Source: Rhodobacteraceae bacterium DSL-40 (GTDB lineage Bacteria > Pseudomonadota > Alphaproteobacteria > Rhodobacterales > Rhodobacteraceae). From it: a DNA stretch of 64,000 nt. Below the pieces are notes generated by a model that saw only the letters and a program-made list of their open reading frames with translations, did no database searches and was not told the origin of the DNA. Below, piece by piece: positions 16,548 through 24,592 of the stretch. Made by a program: the position numbers and the translations under genes. The stretch spans positions 158,689 through 222,688 of the forward strand of contig QKPN01000009.1 in NCBI GenBank assembly GCA_003258405.1, read 5' to 3'. Positions within the stretch are counted from its first letter, which is position 1; each line of letters opens with the position of its first letter.

Positions 16548-17387
16548 ATGAGTGAACCGGTCGGAATTGCCGTGACGGGAGCCTCGGGCCGGATGGGCCG
16601 CATGCTGATCCGTGCCGTCGAGGAGACACCGGGCGCGAAGATCAGCGGCGTGACGGAGCGGCCCGGGCATGACTGGATCGGCCGCGACCTCGGCGAGGCG
16701 CTCGGCGGTGCGCCGACGGGGGTGACCGTATCCGATGATCCGCTGGAGGTCTTTGCCCGCTCGCAGGCCGTGCTCGACTTCACTGCGCCCGCGGCCACCG
16801 TCGCCTATGCCGAGCTTGCGGCCCAGGCGCGTCTTGTCCATGTGATCGGTACGACCGGTCTCGAGCGGGAGGACCTGGAGAAGATCGCCGCCGCCGCCCG
16901 CCATGCCGTCATCGTGCGCGCGGGCAATATGAGCCTCGGGGTGAACCTTCTCTCGGTCATCACCCGCCGCGTCGCCGAAGCGCTCGGGTCGGAGTTCGAC
17001 ATCGAGATCGTCGAGATGCACCACCGCCACAAGGTCGATGCGCCTTCGGGCACCGCCCTCATGCTGGGCGAGGCGGCTGCCGCGGGGCGCCGGATCAACC
17101 TTGCCGATCACACCGAAAGCGGGCGCGATGGTATCACCGGCCCGCGTGCCGAGGGCGCCATCGGCTTTGCCGCGCTCCGCGGCGGCGATGTGGTCGGCGA
17201 GCACGAGGTGATCTTCGCCGGGGCGGGCGAGCGCATCGTGCTCAAGCACATCGCCACCGACCGGATGCTCTTTGCCCGCGGCGCGGTGCGCGCTGCGCTT
17301 TGGGGGCAGGGACAGCCGCCGGGTCAGTTCAACATGCTCGACGTGCTCGGGCTGCGCGATCCCGGAGCGGAGCTTCCCGACCGCTGA
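16548..17387 (+). CDS. dapB: 4-hydroxy-tetrahydrodipicolinate reductase
   Basis: DapB reduces 4-hydroxy-tetrahydrodipicolinate with NAD(P)H in the diaminopimelate/lysine pathway. The 279-residue protein shows the Rossmann motif [13 protein letters not shown] at the N-terminus, the GTTG of the nucleotide site (VIGTTGLE), the catalytic signature [18 protein letters not shown] with its His pair and Lys, and the C-terminal [11 protein letters not shown]. The ATG at 16548 is chosen because GGGGAGA lies seven bases upstream; an in-frame ATG at 16533 overlaps that site. It is a stand-alone gene, divergent from rbfA. Confidence 0.95.
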   Translation: MSEPVGIAVTGASGRMGRMLIRAVEETPGAKISGVTERPGHDWIGRDLGEALGGAPTGVTVSDDPLEVFARSQAVLDFTAPAATVAYAELAAQARLVHVIGTTGLEREDLEKIAAAARHAVIVRAGNMSLGVNLLSVITRRVAEALGSEFDIEIVEMHHRHKVDAPSGTALMLGEAAAAGRRINLADHTESGRDGITGPRAEGAIGFAALRGGDVVGEHEVIFAGAGERIVLKHIATDRMLFARGAVRAALWGQGQPPGQFNMLDVLGLRDPGAELPDR

Positions 17388-17478
17388 ACGGCGCCGGCGC
17401 GCGGGGGTGGATTTCGCGCCGCGCTTCGGATAGGTCTTGGGGCCCGGCAATTCCGCCGACCCTTCCGACTCGTGTCCC

Positions 17479-18735
17479 ATGCAAGCCCCATCCCCCGAGA
17501 AGGCCGAGCCCGTCTGGCTCGACCGCCGTTCGCCGCCCGCGCTCCTGACGCTCGTGCTCGTCACCGGGCTGGCTGCGCTCAACATGAACGTCATCCTGCC
17601 TTCGCTGCCGAAGCTCGCGACCCATTTCGGCGCGGATTATGCGCTCGTGCAGCTCACGGTCTCGGGCTATCTGGCGGCGACGGCGGTGCTGCAGCTTCTC
17701 ATCGGCCCGCTGTCGGACCGTTTCGGGCGGCGGCCGATCATCCTCATCTCGCTCGCGATCTTTCTCGCCGCAACGCTTGGCTGCCTGTTCGCGCCAAGCT
17801 TCGGCGCTTTCCTCTTCTTCCGGCTGCTGCAGGCGAGCGTGGCCTCGGCCATTGCGCTCAGCCGCGCGGTGGTGCGCGACATGGTTCCGTCCGAACAGGC
17901 AGCCAGCATGATCGGTTATGTCACGATGGGCATGGCGGTCGCGCCGATGATCGGGCCGATGATTGGCGGTCTTCTCGACGAGTGGTTCGGCTGGCAGTCG
18001 GTCTTCTGGATGACGCTCGGCTGCGGCGTCGCGGTCTTCGCGCTCGCCTGGGCCGACCTGGGTGAGACCAATCTTGCGCCGAGCACGGATTTCGCCGCCC
18101 AGTTCCGCGCGCTGCCCGAGCTTGCGCGCTCTCGCCGCTTCTGGGGCTATTCCGCGACCGCAGCCTTCGCGTCCGGCGCCTTCTTCGCCTTTCTCGGCGG
18201 CGGTCCGTGGGTCGCGATGCATGTGCTTGGCATGACCTCCGCCGAGCTCGGCCTCTATTTCGGCTTGATCGCGCTCGGCTACATGATCGGCAATTACGGA
18301 GCCGCGCGCATCACGGTGCAGGTCGGCATGAACCGCATGATGCTGCTCGGCTCGCTCATCGCCGTGCTCTCGATCGCGCTTGCAGCACTTGCCTTCGCCG
18401 CCGGGCTTGGTCACCCGCTCGGGTTTTTCGGCGCGATGTTCTTCCTTGGCTTTGGCAACGGTCTCGCGCTGCCGAGCGCGAATGCGGGCATGGTCTCCGT
18501 TCGCCCCCACTTGGCGGGCAGCGCCTCGGGCCTTGGTGGGGCGATGATGATCGGTGGCGGAGCGGCGCTCTCGGCCATCGCGGGCGCGCTGCTCGGCCCG
18601 GGGACCGGCCCGTGGCCGCTCCTCATCATCATGGGGCTCTCGGTCTGCGGCTCGGTGCTCTCGAGCCTCGATGTTATCCGCACCGCGCGCCGGCGTGGCG
18701 ACAACCCGCTCGGAAGCGTCACGAGGACGTCATGA
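17479..18735 (+). CDS. Bcr/CflA-type MFS drug efflux transporter
   Basis: A 418-residue major facilitator with 12 predicted helices. The diagnostic loop 2-3 motif appears as GPLSDRFGRRPI, and motif C as MGMAVAPMIGPMIGGLL in helix 5, marking the DHA1 proton-antiporter group (Bcr/CflA). It is probably an exporter of drugs or small metabolites; the substrate is unknown. ATG 17479 is preferred over an upstream in-frame start at 17437. The final codons overlap the next permease gene (ATGA at 18732-18735), so the two transporters are co-expressed. Confidence 0.87.
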   Translation: MQAPSPEKAEPVWLDRRSPPALLTLVLVTGLAALNMNVILPSLPKLATHFGADYALVQLTVSGYLAATAVLQLLIGPLSDRFGRRPIILISLAIFLAATLGCLFAPSFGAFLFFRLLQASVASAIALSRAVVRDMVPSEQAASMIGYVTMGMAVAPMIGPMIGGLLDEWFGWQSVFWMTLGCGVAVFALAWADLGETNLAPSTDFAAQFRALPELARSRRFWGYSATAAFASGAFFAFLGGGPWVAMHVLGMTSAELGLYFGLIALGYMIGNYGAARITVQVGMNRMMLLGSLIAVLSIALAALAFAAGLGHPLGFFGAMFFLGFGNGLALPSANAGMVSVRPHLAGSASGLGGAMMIGGGAALSAIAGALLGPGTGPWPLLIIMGLSVCGSVLSSLDVIRTARRRGDNPLGSVTRTS

Positions 18736-19646
18736 TCCGCCATCTCGCGGGTCTGGCGCCCAACATGCGGGGCGCCCTCTTCATGGTGATCGCCATGGCC
18801 GGGTTTTCCTGCAACGATGCGATGATCAAGCTCCTTGCCCTCGATCTCGACCTCTATCAGGCGATATTCCTGCGCGGGATGGTCGTCACCACCGCCTTTG
18901 CCGCCTTGGCTGCCGCAACCGGCGGACTCCGGCGGCGGATTGGTGCCCGCGATCGCCGCGCGCTCACCGGCCGCACGATCGGCGAGATCCTCGGCGCCTT
19001 CTGCTTCCTGACCGCGCTCACACAGCTTCCGATGGCCAATGCCACCGCAATCCTGCAGAGCATGCCGCTGGCCATTACGCTTGCGGCGGCCTGGATGCTG
19101 AATGAACCCGTTGGCTGGCGCCGTTATGCCGCCATTGCTGTAGGTTTTTTCGGTGTGCTCGTGATCGTCCGGCCGGGCTCGGAGGGCTTCAATGCCTACG
19201 CGCTTCTCGCGCTTATTGCCGTCGGTCTCTTCTCGCTGCGCGACCTCTCGACGCGGCTGATTTCGCCCGATGTGCCGACCTTCCTCGCCGCCGGCATCAC
19301 TTCGGCCTTCACGACGCTTGCCGCGGGCATCGTCTCGATCTTCACCGGCTGGCACCCGGTGGCGCCAGAACATCTGCTCATACTCGTCATCGGCTCGGCC
19401 TGCCTGATGATCGGCTACAGCTTCTCGATCATCGCGATGCGCACGGGCGATGTCGCGGTGATCTCGCCCTTCCGCTACACCCTGCTGATCTGGGCCATGC
19501 TGCTCGGCTGGGCGGTCTACGGCGACATCCCGGATGTGTGGATGGTTGTCGGCGCTCTGATCGTCGTTGCCTCAGGGATCTACACCTTCAACCGCGAGCG
19601 CCGTGCCGCCCGCAACCTGACGGCACGCACGGCGCAGACGCGGTAG
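18732..19646 (+). CDS. EamA-family (DMT) permease
   Basis: A 304-residue integral membrane protein with ten predicted helices in two EamA repeats (about 10-140 and 150-290). Typical features are MRGALFMVIAMAGFSCNDAMIKLL in helix 1, and TQLPMANATAILQSMPLAITLAAAW closing repeat 1. DMT-superfamily carriers export or import amino acids, nucleosides and related metabolites; specificity cannot be read. Translational coupling to the MFS gene through the ATGA overlap suggests a shared export role. Confidence 0.85.
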   Translation: MIRHLAGLAPNMRGALFMVIAMAGFSCNDAMIKLLALDLDLYQAIFLRGMVVTTAFAALAAATGGLRRRIGARDRRALTGRTIGEILGAFCFLTALTQLPMANATAILQSMPLAITLAAAWMLNEPVGWRRYAAIAVGFFGVLVIVRPGSEGFNAYALLALIAVGLFSLRDLSTRLISPDVPTFLAAGITSAFTTLAAGIVSIFTGWHPVAPEHLLILVIGSACLMIGYSFSIIAMRTGDVAVISPFRYTLLIWAMLLGWAVYGDIPDVWMVVGALIVVASGIYTFNRERRAARNLTARTAQTR

Positions 19647-19652
19647 ACACGC

Positions 19653-20024
19653 TCAGATGAGCCAACTCTGCGGGTTCGCGATCGGCTCGCCCCGCCCGAT
19701 CTTCTGCAAGCCGATCACGCAACGCACGATCATCCAGACCGCGGTGGCGATGAAGCCCAGCACGCCGATCACCACGAGGCTCAACAGCGCCGAGATCAGC
19801 GCATAGAGGAGTGCGATCCAGAAGGTGCGGATTGCCCAGGTGTAATGGCTGTCGAGCCAGGGCGCGGCCTTGCCGCGGTTCACATAGGCCATCACCACCC
19901 CGATCACCGTGGTGATCGCGAAGATGAAGCCGAGGAGATAGAGCACGTAGATCGCCTGAAGGTTCGACTTGCCCGGATCCATGATCCCGGGGTCGCCCTG
20001 CGGGAGCCTCTCCAGTTCCGACAT
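19653..20024 (-). CDS. DUF4870-like small membrane protein
   Basis: A 123-residue protein with four hydrophobic helices (about 24-46, 66-84, 85-103 and others). The polar loop NRGKAAPWLDSHYTWAIRTFW before the third segment is characteristic of the DUF4870 family. The function of the family is unknown. The gene ends six bases from the convergent EamA gene and precedes the universal stress protein gene's 3' end on the same strand. The ATG at 20024 follows GGAGGCAACA. Confidence 0.7.
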   Translation of the reverse strand: MSELERLPQGDPGIMDPGKSNLQAIYVLYLLGFIFAITTVIGVVMAYVNRGKAAPWLDSHYTWAIRTFWIALLYALISALLSLVVIGVLGFIATAVWMIVRCVIGLQKIGRGEPIANPQSWLI

Positions 20025-20075
20025 TGTTGCCTCCGTTTCGGTCAGTGCAAGTATAGGTCCGCTCGGGCCCGGGCG

Positions 20076-20927
20076 CTAACGGAAGATCACCACCGGAACC
20101 TTGCAGAGCTGCGCCATGCTCGCCGAGGTCGACCCGAGAAAGAGCCGGCGGATCGGCCCGTGTCCGGACGCCCCCATCACCAGAAGATCCGCGCCGCCCG
20201 CCTCGATCCGCTCCGAGATCGCCCGGTCGGGCTCGCCGGAAGCGAATTCGATTGCGACCGGGCCGGCCTTCGGTGCGATCAGCGCGGCGGCGGCCTCCAT
20301 CTTGGCCCGGATCGTCGCGGCATCCGCACCCACATGGAGCAGGGTGCAGGCAAGCCCGTCGAGCATGCTGCCCTGTGCAATCCGCTCGATCGAACGCATC
20401 ACACCGGCGCTGCCGTCGAAGGCGATGAGATAGCGCTCGATCGGCTTGAAGGCGCGGCTTGCCACCAGCACCGGCCGGGTTGCGGCACGCAGGATGCGCT
20501 CGAGATTGGAGCCGAGATGATCATGGGCGAAGGCCGAGGCTTCGCCCCGCTTGCCGACGACCGTCAGCCGCGCGTCCGGCTCGAAATCGGCGATGGTGCG
20601 GAGAATGTCGTCATGCCTCAGCCGCTCCTCGACCGCCTCCACTCCGTCGGCCCGCACCCGCTCGGCGGCGGTCTCGAGGATGAGCCGCCCGCGGGCGTGC
20701 GAGAGCTTGGCGCGCTCCTCATCGGCCCGTGAAAGCTCCTGGAGCAGGCTCGATCGCGCACCGAGCGAGAGGTTGCCGCTGAGATCCGCCGGCACGCTCG
20801 AATGATCCCGCCGGCCGAGCACATGCACCAGCTCGACCCCGAGCCCGATCCGCTTCGCAGCCCAGGCCGCATGATCGCAGACGCTCGCGGAATAGGTTGA
20901 TCCATCCACCAGGGCGATGATCTTCAT
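20076..20927 (-). CDS. Tandem-domain universal stress protein
   Basis: A 283-residue cytoplasmic protein with two UspA domains (about 1-150 and 155-283). The second domain carries the ATP-binding pattern G-x2-G-x9-GS in GASGHGPIRRLFLGSTS and ends PVVIF. The first domain (MKIIALVDGSTYSASVCDHAAW; VVGKRGEAS) has a less complete ATP loop, as is common in double Usp proteins. ATG 20927 has a strong GGAGGAAG site. On the same strand 127 bases upstream lies the SulP transporter gene. Usp proteins next to anion transporters are frequent, and a stress- or energy-linked role for the transporter is a reasonable inference. Confidence 0.85.
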   Translation of the reverse strand: MKIIALVDGSTYSASVCDHAAWAAKRIGLGVELVHVLGRRDHSSVPADLSGNLSLGARSSLLQELSRADEERAKLSHARGRLILETAAERVRADGVEAVEERLRHDDILRTIADFEPDARLTVVGKRGEASAFAHDHLGSNLERILRAATRPVLVASRAFKPIERYLIAFDGSAGVMRSIERIAQGSMLDGLACTLLHVGADAATIRAKMEAAAALIAPKAGPVAIEFASGEPDRAISERIEAGGADLLVMGASGHGPIRRLFLGSTSASMAQLCKVPVVIFR

Positions 20928-21054
20928 GGTATCTTCCTCCGCGCAGGTGTCAGAAATCTTGCAATCCGGCGGCACCCGGGTCCGTCTTCGGTGGTGCCTG
21001 TCCGCCCGGCATCCGGGCCGGGCCGCGTCTGTCGCGGTGTCATCCCGCGCCTCC

Positions 21055-22536
21055 TCAATGGCCCAGAAGCCGTTCCATTGCACCGGGCTTGTCATGCTCG
21101 CCCAGCTCGTCGACGATGGTCTCCGAGGCTGTGTTCATGCCGATGAGGCTTACCTCCGTGCCCTCGCGGCGGAATTTCAGCACGACCATGTCCACCGCCG
21201 CAACCGAGGAGATGTCCCAGATATGGGCCTCGCTCACGTCGATCGTGACCTTGTCGAGGGCCTCGCGGAAATCAAAGGACTTCGAGAATTGCTCGGCGCT
21301 CGCGAAGAAAAGCTGTCCCTCGACCCGGTAGACGCGCTCGCGCCCATCCGGGCTTGCGGTGCTCGAGACGCGGAAGATCTGCGCGATCTTGCCTGCGAAG
21401 AATATCCCCGAAAGCAGCACGCCCACCAGCACCCCGATGGCGAGGTTGTGGGTATAGACCACCAGCGCGACCACCGAGAGCATGACGATCGAGGATGAGC
21501 GCGGATGGGTCTTCAGCGTCTTGATCGAGGACCAGGAGAAGGTCCCGATCGACACCATGATCATGATTGCAACCAGCGCCGCCATGGGGATTTGCTTCAC
21601 CCAATCATTGAGCACCAGCATCATGAGCAGGAGCCCCATGCCCGCCGTCAGCGTCGAAAGCCGCCCGCGGCCGCCGGATTTCACGTTGATGATCGACTGC
21701 CCGATCATGGCGCAGCCCGCCATCCCACCGAGAAAACCGGTGGCGGTATTGGAAATGCCCTGGCCGACGCATTCGCGATTCTTGTCGGACTCGGTGTCGG
21801 TGAGCTCGTCGATGATCTGCGCCGTCATCAGGCTTTCAAGCAACCCCACGGCCGCAACCGCAATGGCATAGGGAAAGATGATCTGCAGCGTCTCGAAGCT
21901 GAGCGGAATGTCGGGGATGAGGAAGATCGGCAGTGTATCGGGCAGTTCGCCCAGATCCTGCACCCGGCGGACATCGAGATCGAGGGCCAGGCTGAGGATG
22001 GTGAGGATGATGATGCAAAGCAGCGGCGAGGGGATCGCCTTCGTCACCCGTGGCGCGAGATAGATGATCGCGAGTCCGCCCGCGACCAGGACATAGGTGA
22101 GCGGAGGCACGCCGGTGAGCTCGGGAAGCTGCGCAAGGAAGATGAGGATCGCCAGCGCATTGACGAAGCCCGTCATCACCGAGCGCGACACGAAGCGCAT
22201 CACCCGCGCGAGCCCCAGGAAGCCGGCAACGATCTGGAACAGGCCCGCCAGAACCGTGGTCGCGAGCAGATATTGCAGCCCGTGGTCGCGCACCAGCGTC
22301 GTCATCAGCACCGCTGTCGCCGCGGTCGCCGCCGAGATCATGCCCGGACGGCCGCCCGTGAAGGCAATGAGCGTCGCGATCGAAAAGGAGGCGTAGAGCG
22401 CAACCTTCGGGTCGACGCCCGCAATTGTGGCAAAGGCTATGGCCTCGGGGATCAGTGCGAGTGCCACGACGATTCCGGCGAGCATGTCGCCGCGCGGATT
22501 GCCGAGCCAGTCTTGGCGGAGCTCGGAAAGGTTCAT
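21055..22536 (-). CDS. SulP-family anion transporter with STAS domain
   Basis: A 493-residue SulP/SLC26 transporter. The N-terminal membrane domain (about 15-385) starts with GDMLAGIVVALALIPEAIAFA, the family signature at helix 1, followed by the GMISAATAATAVL segment and SNTATGFLGGMAGCAMIGQSIINVKSGGRGRLS in the conserved core. The cytoplasmic STAS domain covers about 415-490 (FDFREALDKVTIDVSEAHIWD). Family members move sulfate, bicarbonate or dicarboxylates; the ion here is not determinable. The ATG at 22536 follows an ACGAGGCAC site and gives the normal start (MNLSELRQDWLGN). Confidence 0.88.
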   Translation of the reverse strand: MNLSELRQDWLGNPRGDMLAGIVVALALIPEAIAFATIAGVDPKVALYASFSIATLIAFTGGRPGMISAATAATAVLMTTLVRDHGLQYLLATTVLAGLFQIVAGFLGLARVMRFVSRSVMTGFVNALAILIFLAQLPELTGVPPLTYVLVAGGLAIIYLAPRVTKAIPSPLLCIIILTILSLALDLDVRRVQDLGELPDTLPIFLIPDIPLSFETLQIIFPYAIAVAAVGLLESLMTAQIIDELTDTESDKNRECVGQGISNTATGFLGGMAGCAMIGQSIINVKSGGRGRLSTLTAGMGLLLMMLVLNDWVKQIPMAALVAIMIMVSIGTFSWSSIKTLKTHPRSSSIVMLSVVALVVYTHNLAIGVLVGVLLSGIFFAGKIAQIFRVSSTASPDGRERVYRVEGQLFFASAEQFSKSFDFREALDKVTIDVSEAHIWDISSVAAVDMVVLKFRREGTEVSLIGMNTASETIVDELGEHDKPGAMERLLGH

Positions 22537-22824
22537 GAAAAGTGCCTCGTGTCCGGGGTGCGGCAGGAGCGCGGCAGAGGGTCCGCACATGCTGCGGTGC
22601 CACAAGCCTCCTTTCAAAGCGGCCGGGTCGCGCCTGTCAACCGCCGCAGGAGCATTTGAGGCCGATTGTGGCCGGTTTGGATACGAAATGATGCAGGGCT
22701 TCGTGCTGGCGGCGGCGTGGCGCAAGCTGCCTTGTAGCTGTTGTCGACGTGTTGACGAGACACGGGGCGGGGTCACCGGCTACACTTCCGGTCGCGGCAA
22801 CAATGCCTGGGACAGGAGGGCACC

Positions 22825-23463
22825 ATGGAAGACCGCCAGGACCATTTTGCCGATACGATCGAGACCGAGGCCGAACTCGAGGCGGTGATCGGCCATCCCT
22901 TCCAGCCTGCGGTCGAGAAGGTCGTGGATCATCTGGACCCGATCTGCAGGGCATACATCGCGCGATCTCCATTCCTGCTGATCGCTTCCGCGGACAGAAC
23001 GGCGGCGCCCGAACTGTCGCCGCGCGGAGATGCCGCCGGTTTCGTCGCTGTGCTCGACGATCACACGATCGCGCTGCCGGACCGGCCGGGAAACCGCCGC
23101 GCGGACACCTTCTGCAGGGTGCTTCGCAACCCGGAGGTGGCATTGCTGTTTCTCGTGCCGGGAATGGGCGAGACCCTGCGTGTCTACGGGAGCGCGCGCC
23201 TCGTGACGTCCCTGTCCTTGCGACAGCGCTTTGCCGTCAACGGTCGGCTCCCGGCGCTCGTGATGGTGGTCAGGGTCGAGCGGGCGATGGTTCACTGTCC
23301 GAAATGCGTCATTCGCTCCGGCCTTTGGGATCCAAAACGCTGGCCGTCGATCGAGGGGCTTCCGACAATCGGCCCGGTGATGAAGGCGCATGCCCGGCTG
23401 AAGGGCACTCAGGAGGACCTGGACGAAGAGGCGCGGCGCGCGGGGATGCTCGAGCTCTACTAG
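22825..23463 (+). CDS. MSMEG_1061-type FMN-dependent PPOX-class flavoprotein
   Basis: A 212-residue split-barrel (pyridoxamine 5'-phosphate oxidase fold) protein. The pattern FLLIASADRTAAPELSPRGD, then DDHTIALPDRPGNRR, then FLVPGMGETLRVYGSARL is typical of the MSMEG_1061 subfamily, which binds FMN or F420. A late CPKC segment (near 150) is seen in VERAMVHCPKCVIRSGLW. The enzymatic reaction of this subfamily is not established. The ATG at 22825 has a GGGACAGGAGGGCACC site. The 288-base gap to the divergent SulP gene contains TTGACG near 22753 and TACACT near 22790, too far apart for a standard promoter pair. Confidence 0.8.
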   Translation: MEDRQDHFADTIETEAELEAVIGHPFQPAVEKVVDHLDPICRAYIARSPFLLIASADRTAAPELSPRGDAAGFVAVLDDHTIALPDRPGNRRADTFCRVLRNPEVALLFLVPGMGETLRVYGSARLVTSLSLRQRFAVNGRLPALVMVVRVERAMVHCPKCVIRSGLWDPKRWPSIEGLPTIGPVMKAHARLKGTQEDLDEEARRAGMLELY

Positions 23464-23590
23464 AGCGAAAACGGTTCAGGCCAATTCGGTCTGAGCCCAG
23501 GATTTCGCTCTGACATGTTGAAGCACAGCAAACGGTGCGGGCCGAACCACTCCGATGCGGGATCTCGCTCCGACTTCTTGAGCCGGAGCA
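23462..23590. repeat. Degenerate tandem repeat of about 60 bp with inverted repeat
   Basis: Two diverged copies lie between convergent genes: unit A starts AAACGGT at 23469 and unit B starts AAACGGT at 23530. Both end with a GAT-Y-TCGCTC-Y-GAC...CTTGA-like block (23501 and 23561). In unit A the sequence AGAGCGAAA (23462-23470) is the exact complement of TTTCGCTCT (23503-23511), so the RNA can form a 9-bp stem. It looks like a dispersed intergenic element, possibly serving as a terminator for the convergent genes. Confidence 0.5.
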
Positions 23591-23631
23591 AGGTCGTCCC
23601 CCTTTGCTGCCGCGAAAAGCGAACTCGGCCG

Positions 23632-24495
23632 CTATCTCAACCGGCGGATGAGGCTCGAGGTGTCCCAGCGGTTGCCGCCCTTGCCCTGCACCTCCTTGTA
23701 GAACTGGTCGACAAGGGCCGTCACCGGCAGCGGCGCCCCATTGGCATTCGCTTCCGCGAGGCAGATCCCGAGATCCTTGCGCATCCAGTCCACCGCAAAT
23801 CCGAAGTCGAACTTGTCGGCCAGCATGGTCGAGCCGCGGTTCTCCATCTGCCAGGACCCTGCCGCCCCCTTTGAAATCACGTCGAGCACCAGCTCGCCGT
23901 CAAGCCCGGCGCGTTCGGCGAAGGCAAGCCCCTCCGAGAGCGCCTGCAGGAGCCCCGCGATGCAGATCTGGTTCACCATCTTGGTGAGCTGACCCGCTCC
24001 CGCCGGGCCCATCAGGCGGCAGGATTTGGCATAGGCTGCGATCACCGGCTCGACGCGTGCGAAGTCGGCCTCCGATCCGCCGCACATGACGGTAAGCACC
24101 CCGTTCTCCGCCCCCGCCTGGCCGCCCGAGACCGGCGCATCGACAAAGCCCGCACCCTGGGCTTGGGCCGCCTCGTTCAACTCCCGCGCGACTTCCGCCG
24201 AGGCCGTGGTGTGATCGACCAGGATTGCGCCTTTCGCGAGGCCGGAAAATGCGCCGTCTGCGCCGAGCGTGACCGCCCGGAGGTCCTCGTCATTGCCGAC
24301 GCAGGCGAAAACGATCTCCGCCCCGTCGGCCGCCGCGGCGGGGGTTTCTGCCCGCGCACCGCCATGCTGGGCCGTCCAGGCCTCCGCTTTTGCGGCTGTC
24401 CGGTTGAAGACGGTCACCTCATGGCCCTTTGCCGCAAGATGTCCCGCCATCGGATAACCCATGACCCCGAGTCCGATGAATGCCACACGTGCCAA
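23632..24495 (-). CDS. Beta-hydroxyacid dehydrogenase (3-hydroxyisobutyrate / tartronate semialdehyde reductase type)
   Basis: A 287-residue NAD(P)-dependent dehydrogenase. The Rossmann fingerprint is FIGLGVMGYPMAGHL at the N-terminus; VFNR after beta 2, rather than an Asp, suggests NADP preference. The substrate signature is DAPVSGGQAGAE near 119-130, and the catalytic Lys is K172 in GQLTKMVNQ. The family includes 3-hydroxyisobutyrate dehydrogenase, tartronate semialdehyde reductase and glyoxylate/succinic semialdehyde reductases, and sequence alone does not decide. The start at 24495 is TTG (strong AGGGGGG upstream); GTG 24486 is an alternative. It is divergent from the penicillin-acylase-like gene. 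Confidence 0.85.
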   Translation of the reverse strand: MARVAFIGLGVMGYPMAGHLAAKGHEVTVFNRTAAKAEAWTAQHGGARAETPAAAADGAEIVFACVGNDEDLRAVTLGADGAFSGLAKGAILVDHTTASAEVARELNEAAQAQGAGFVDAPVSGGQAGAENGVLTVMCGGSEADFARVEPVIAAYAKSCRLMGPAGAGQLTKMVNQICIAGLLQALSEGLAFAERAGLDGELVLDVISKGAAGSWQMENRGSTMLADKFDFGFAVDWMRKDLGICLAEANANGAPLPVTALVDQFYKEVQGKGGNRWDTSSLIRRLR

Positions 24496-24592
24496 GCGCT
24501 TTTCCCCCCTGCTTCAAGTGTGCCGTTGTTTCGGTTTTAGTGGCCTGCTATCGGATCAGGGTCAACCCGGCCGGAAAGGGGACAATCTGCGA

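Noticed and set aside
22751..22795. TTGACG and TACACT upstream of the PPOX-fold gene as a sigma-70 promoter.
   Set aside because: The spacer is about 23 bases, too long for a standard promoter; at most one of the two elements is real.
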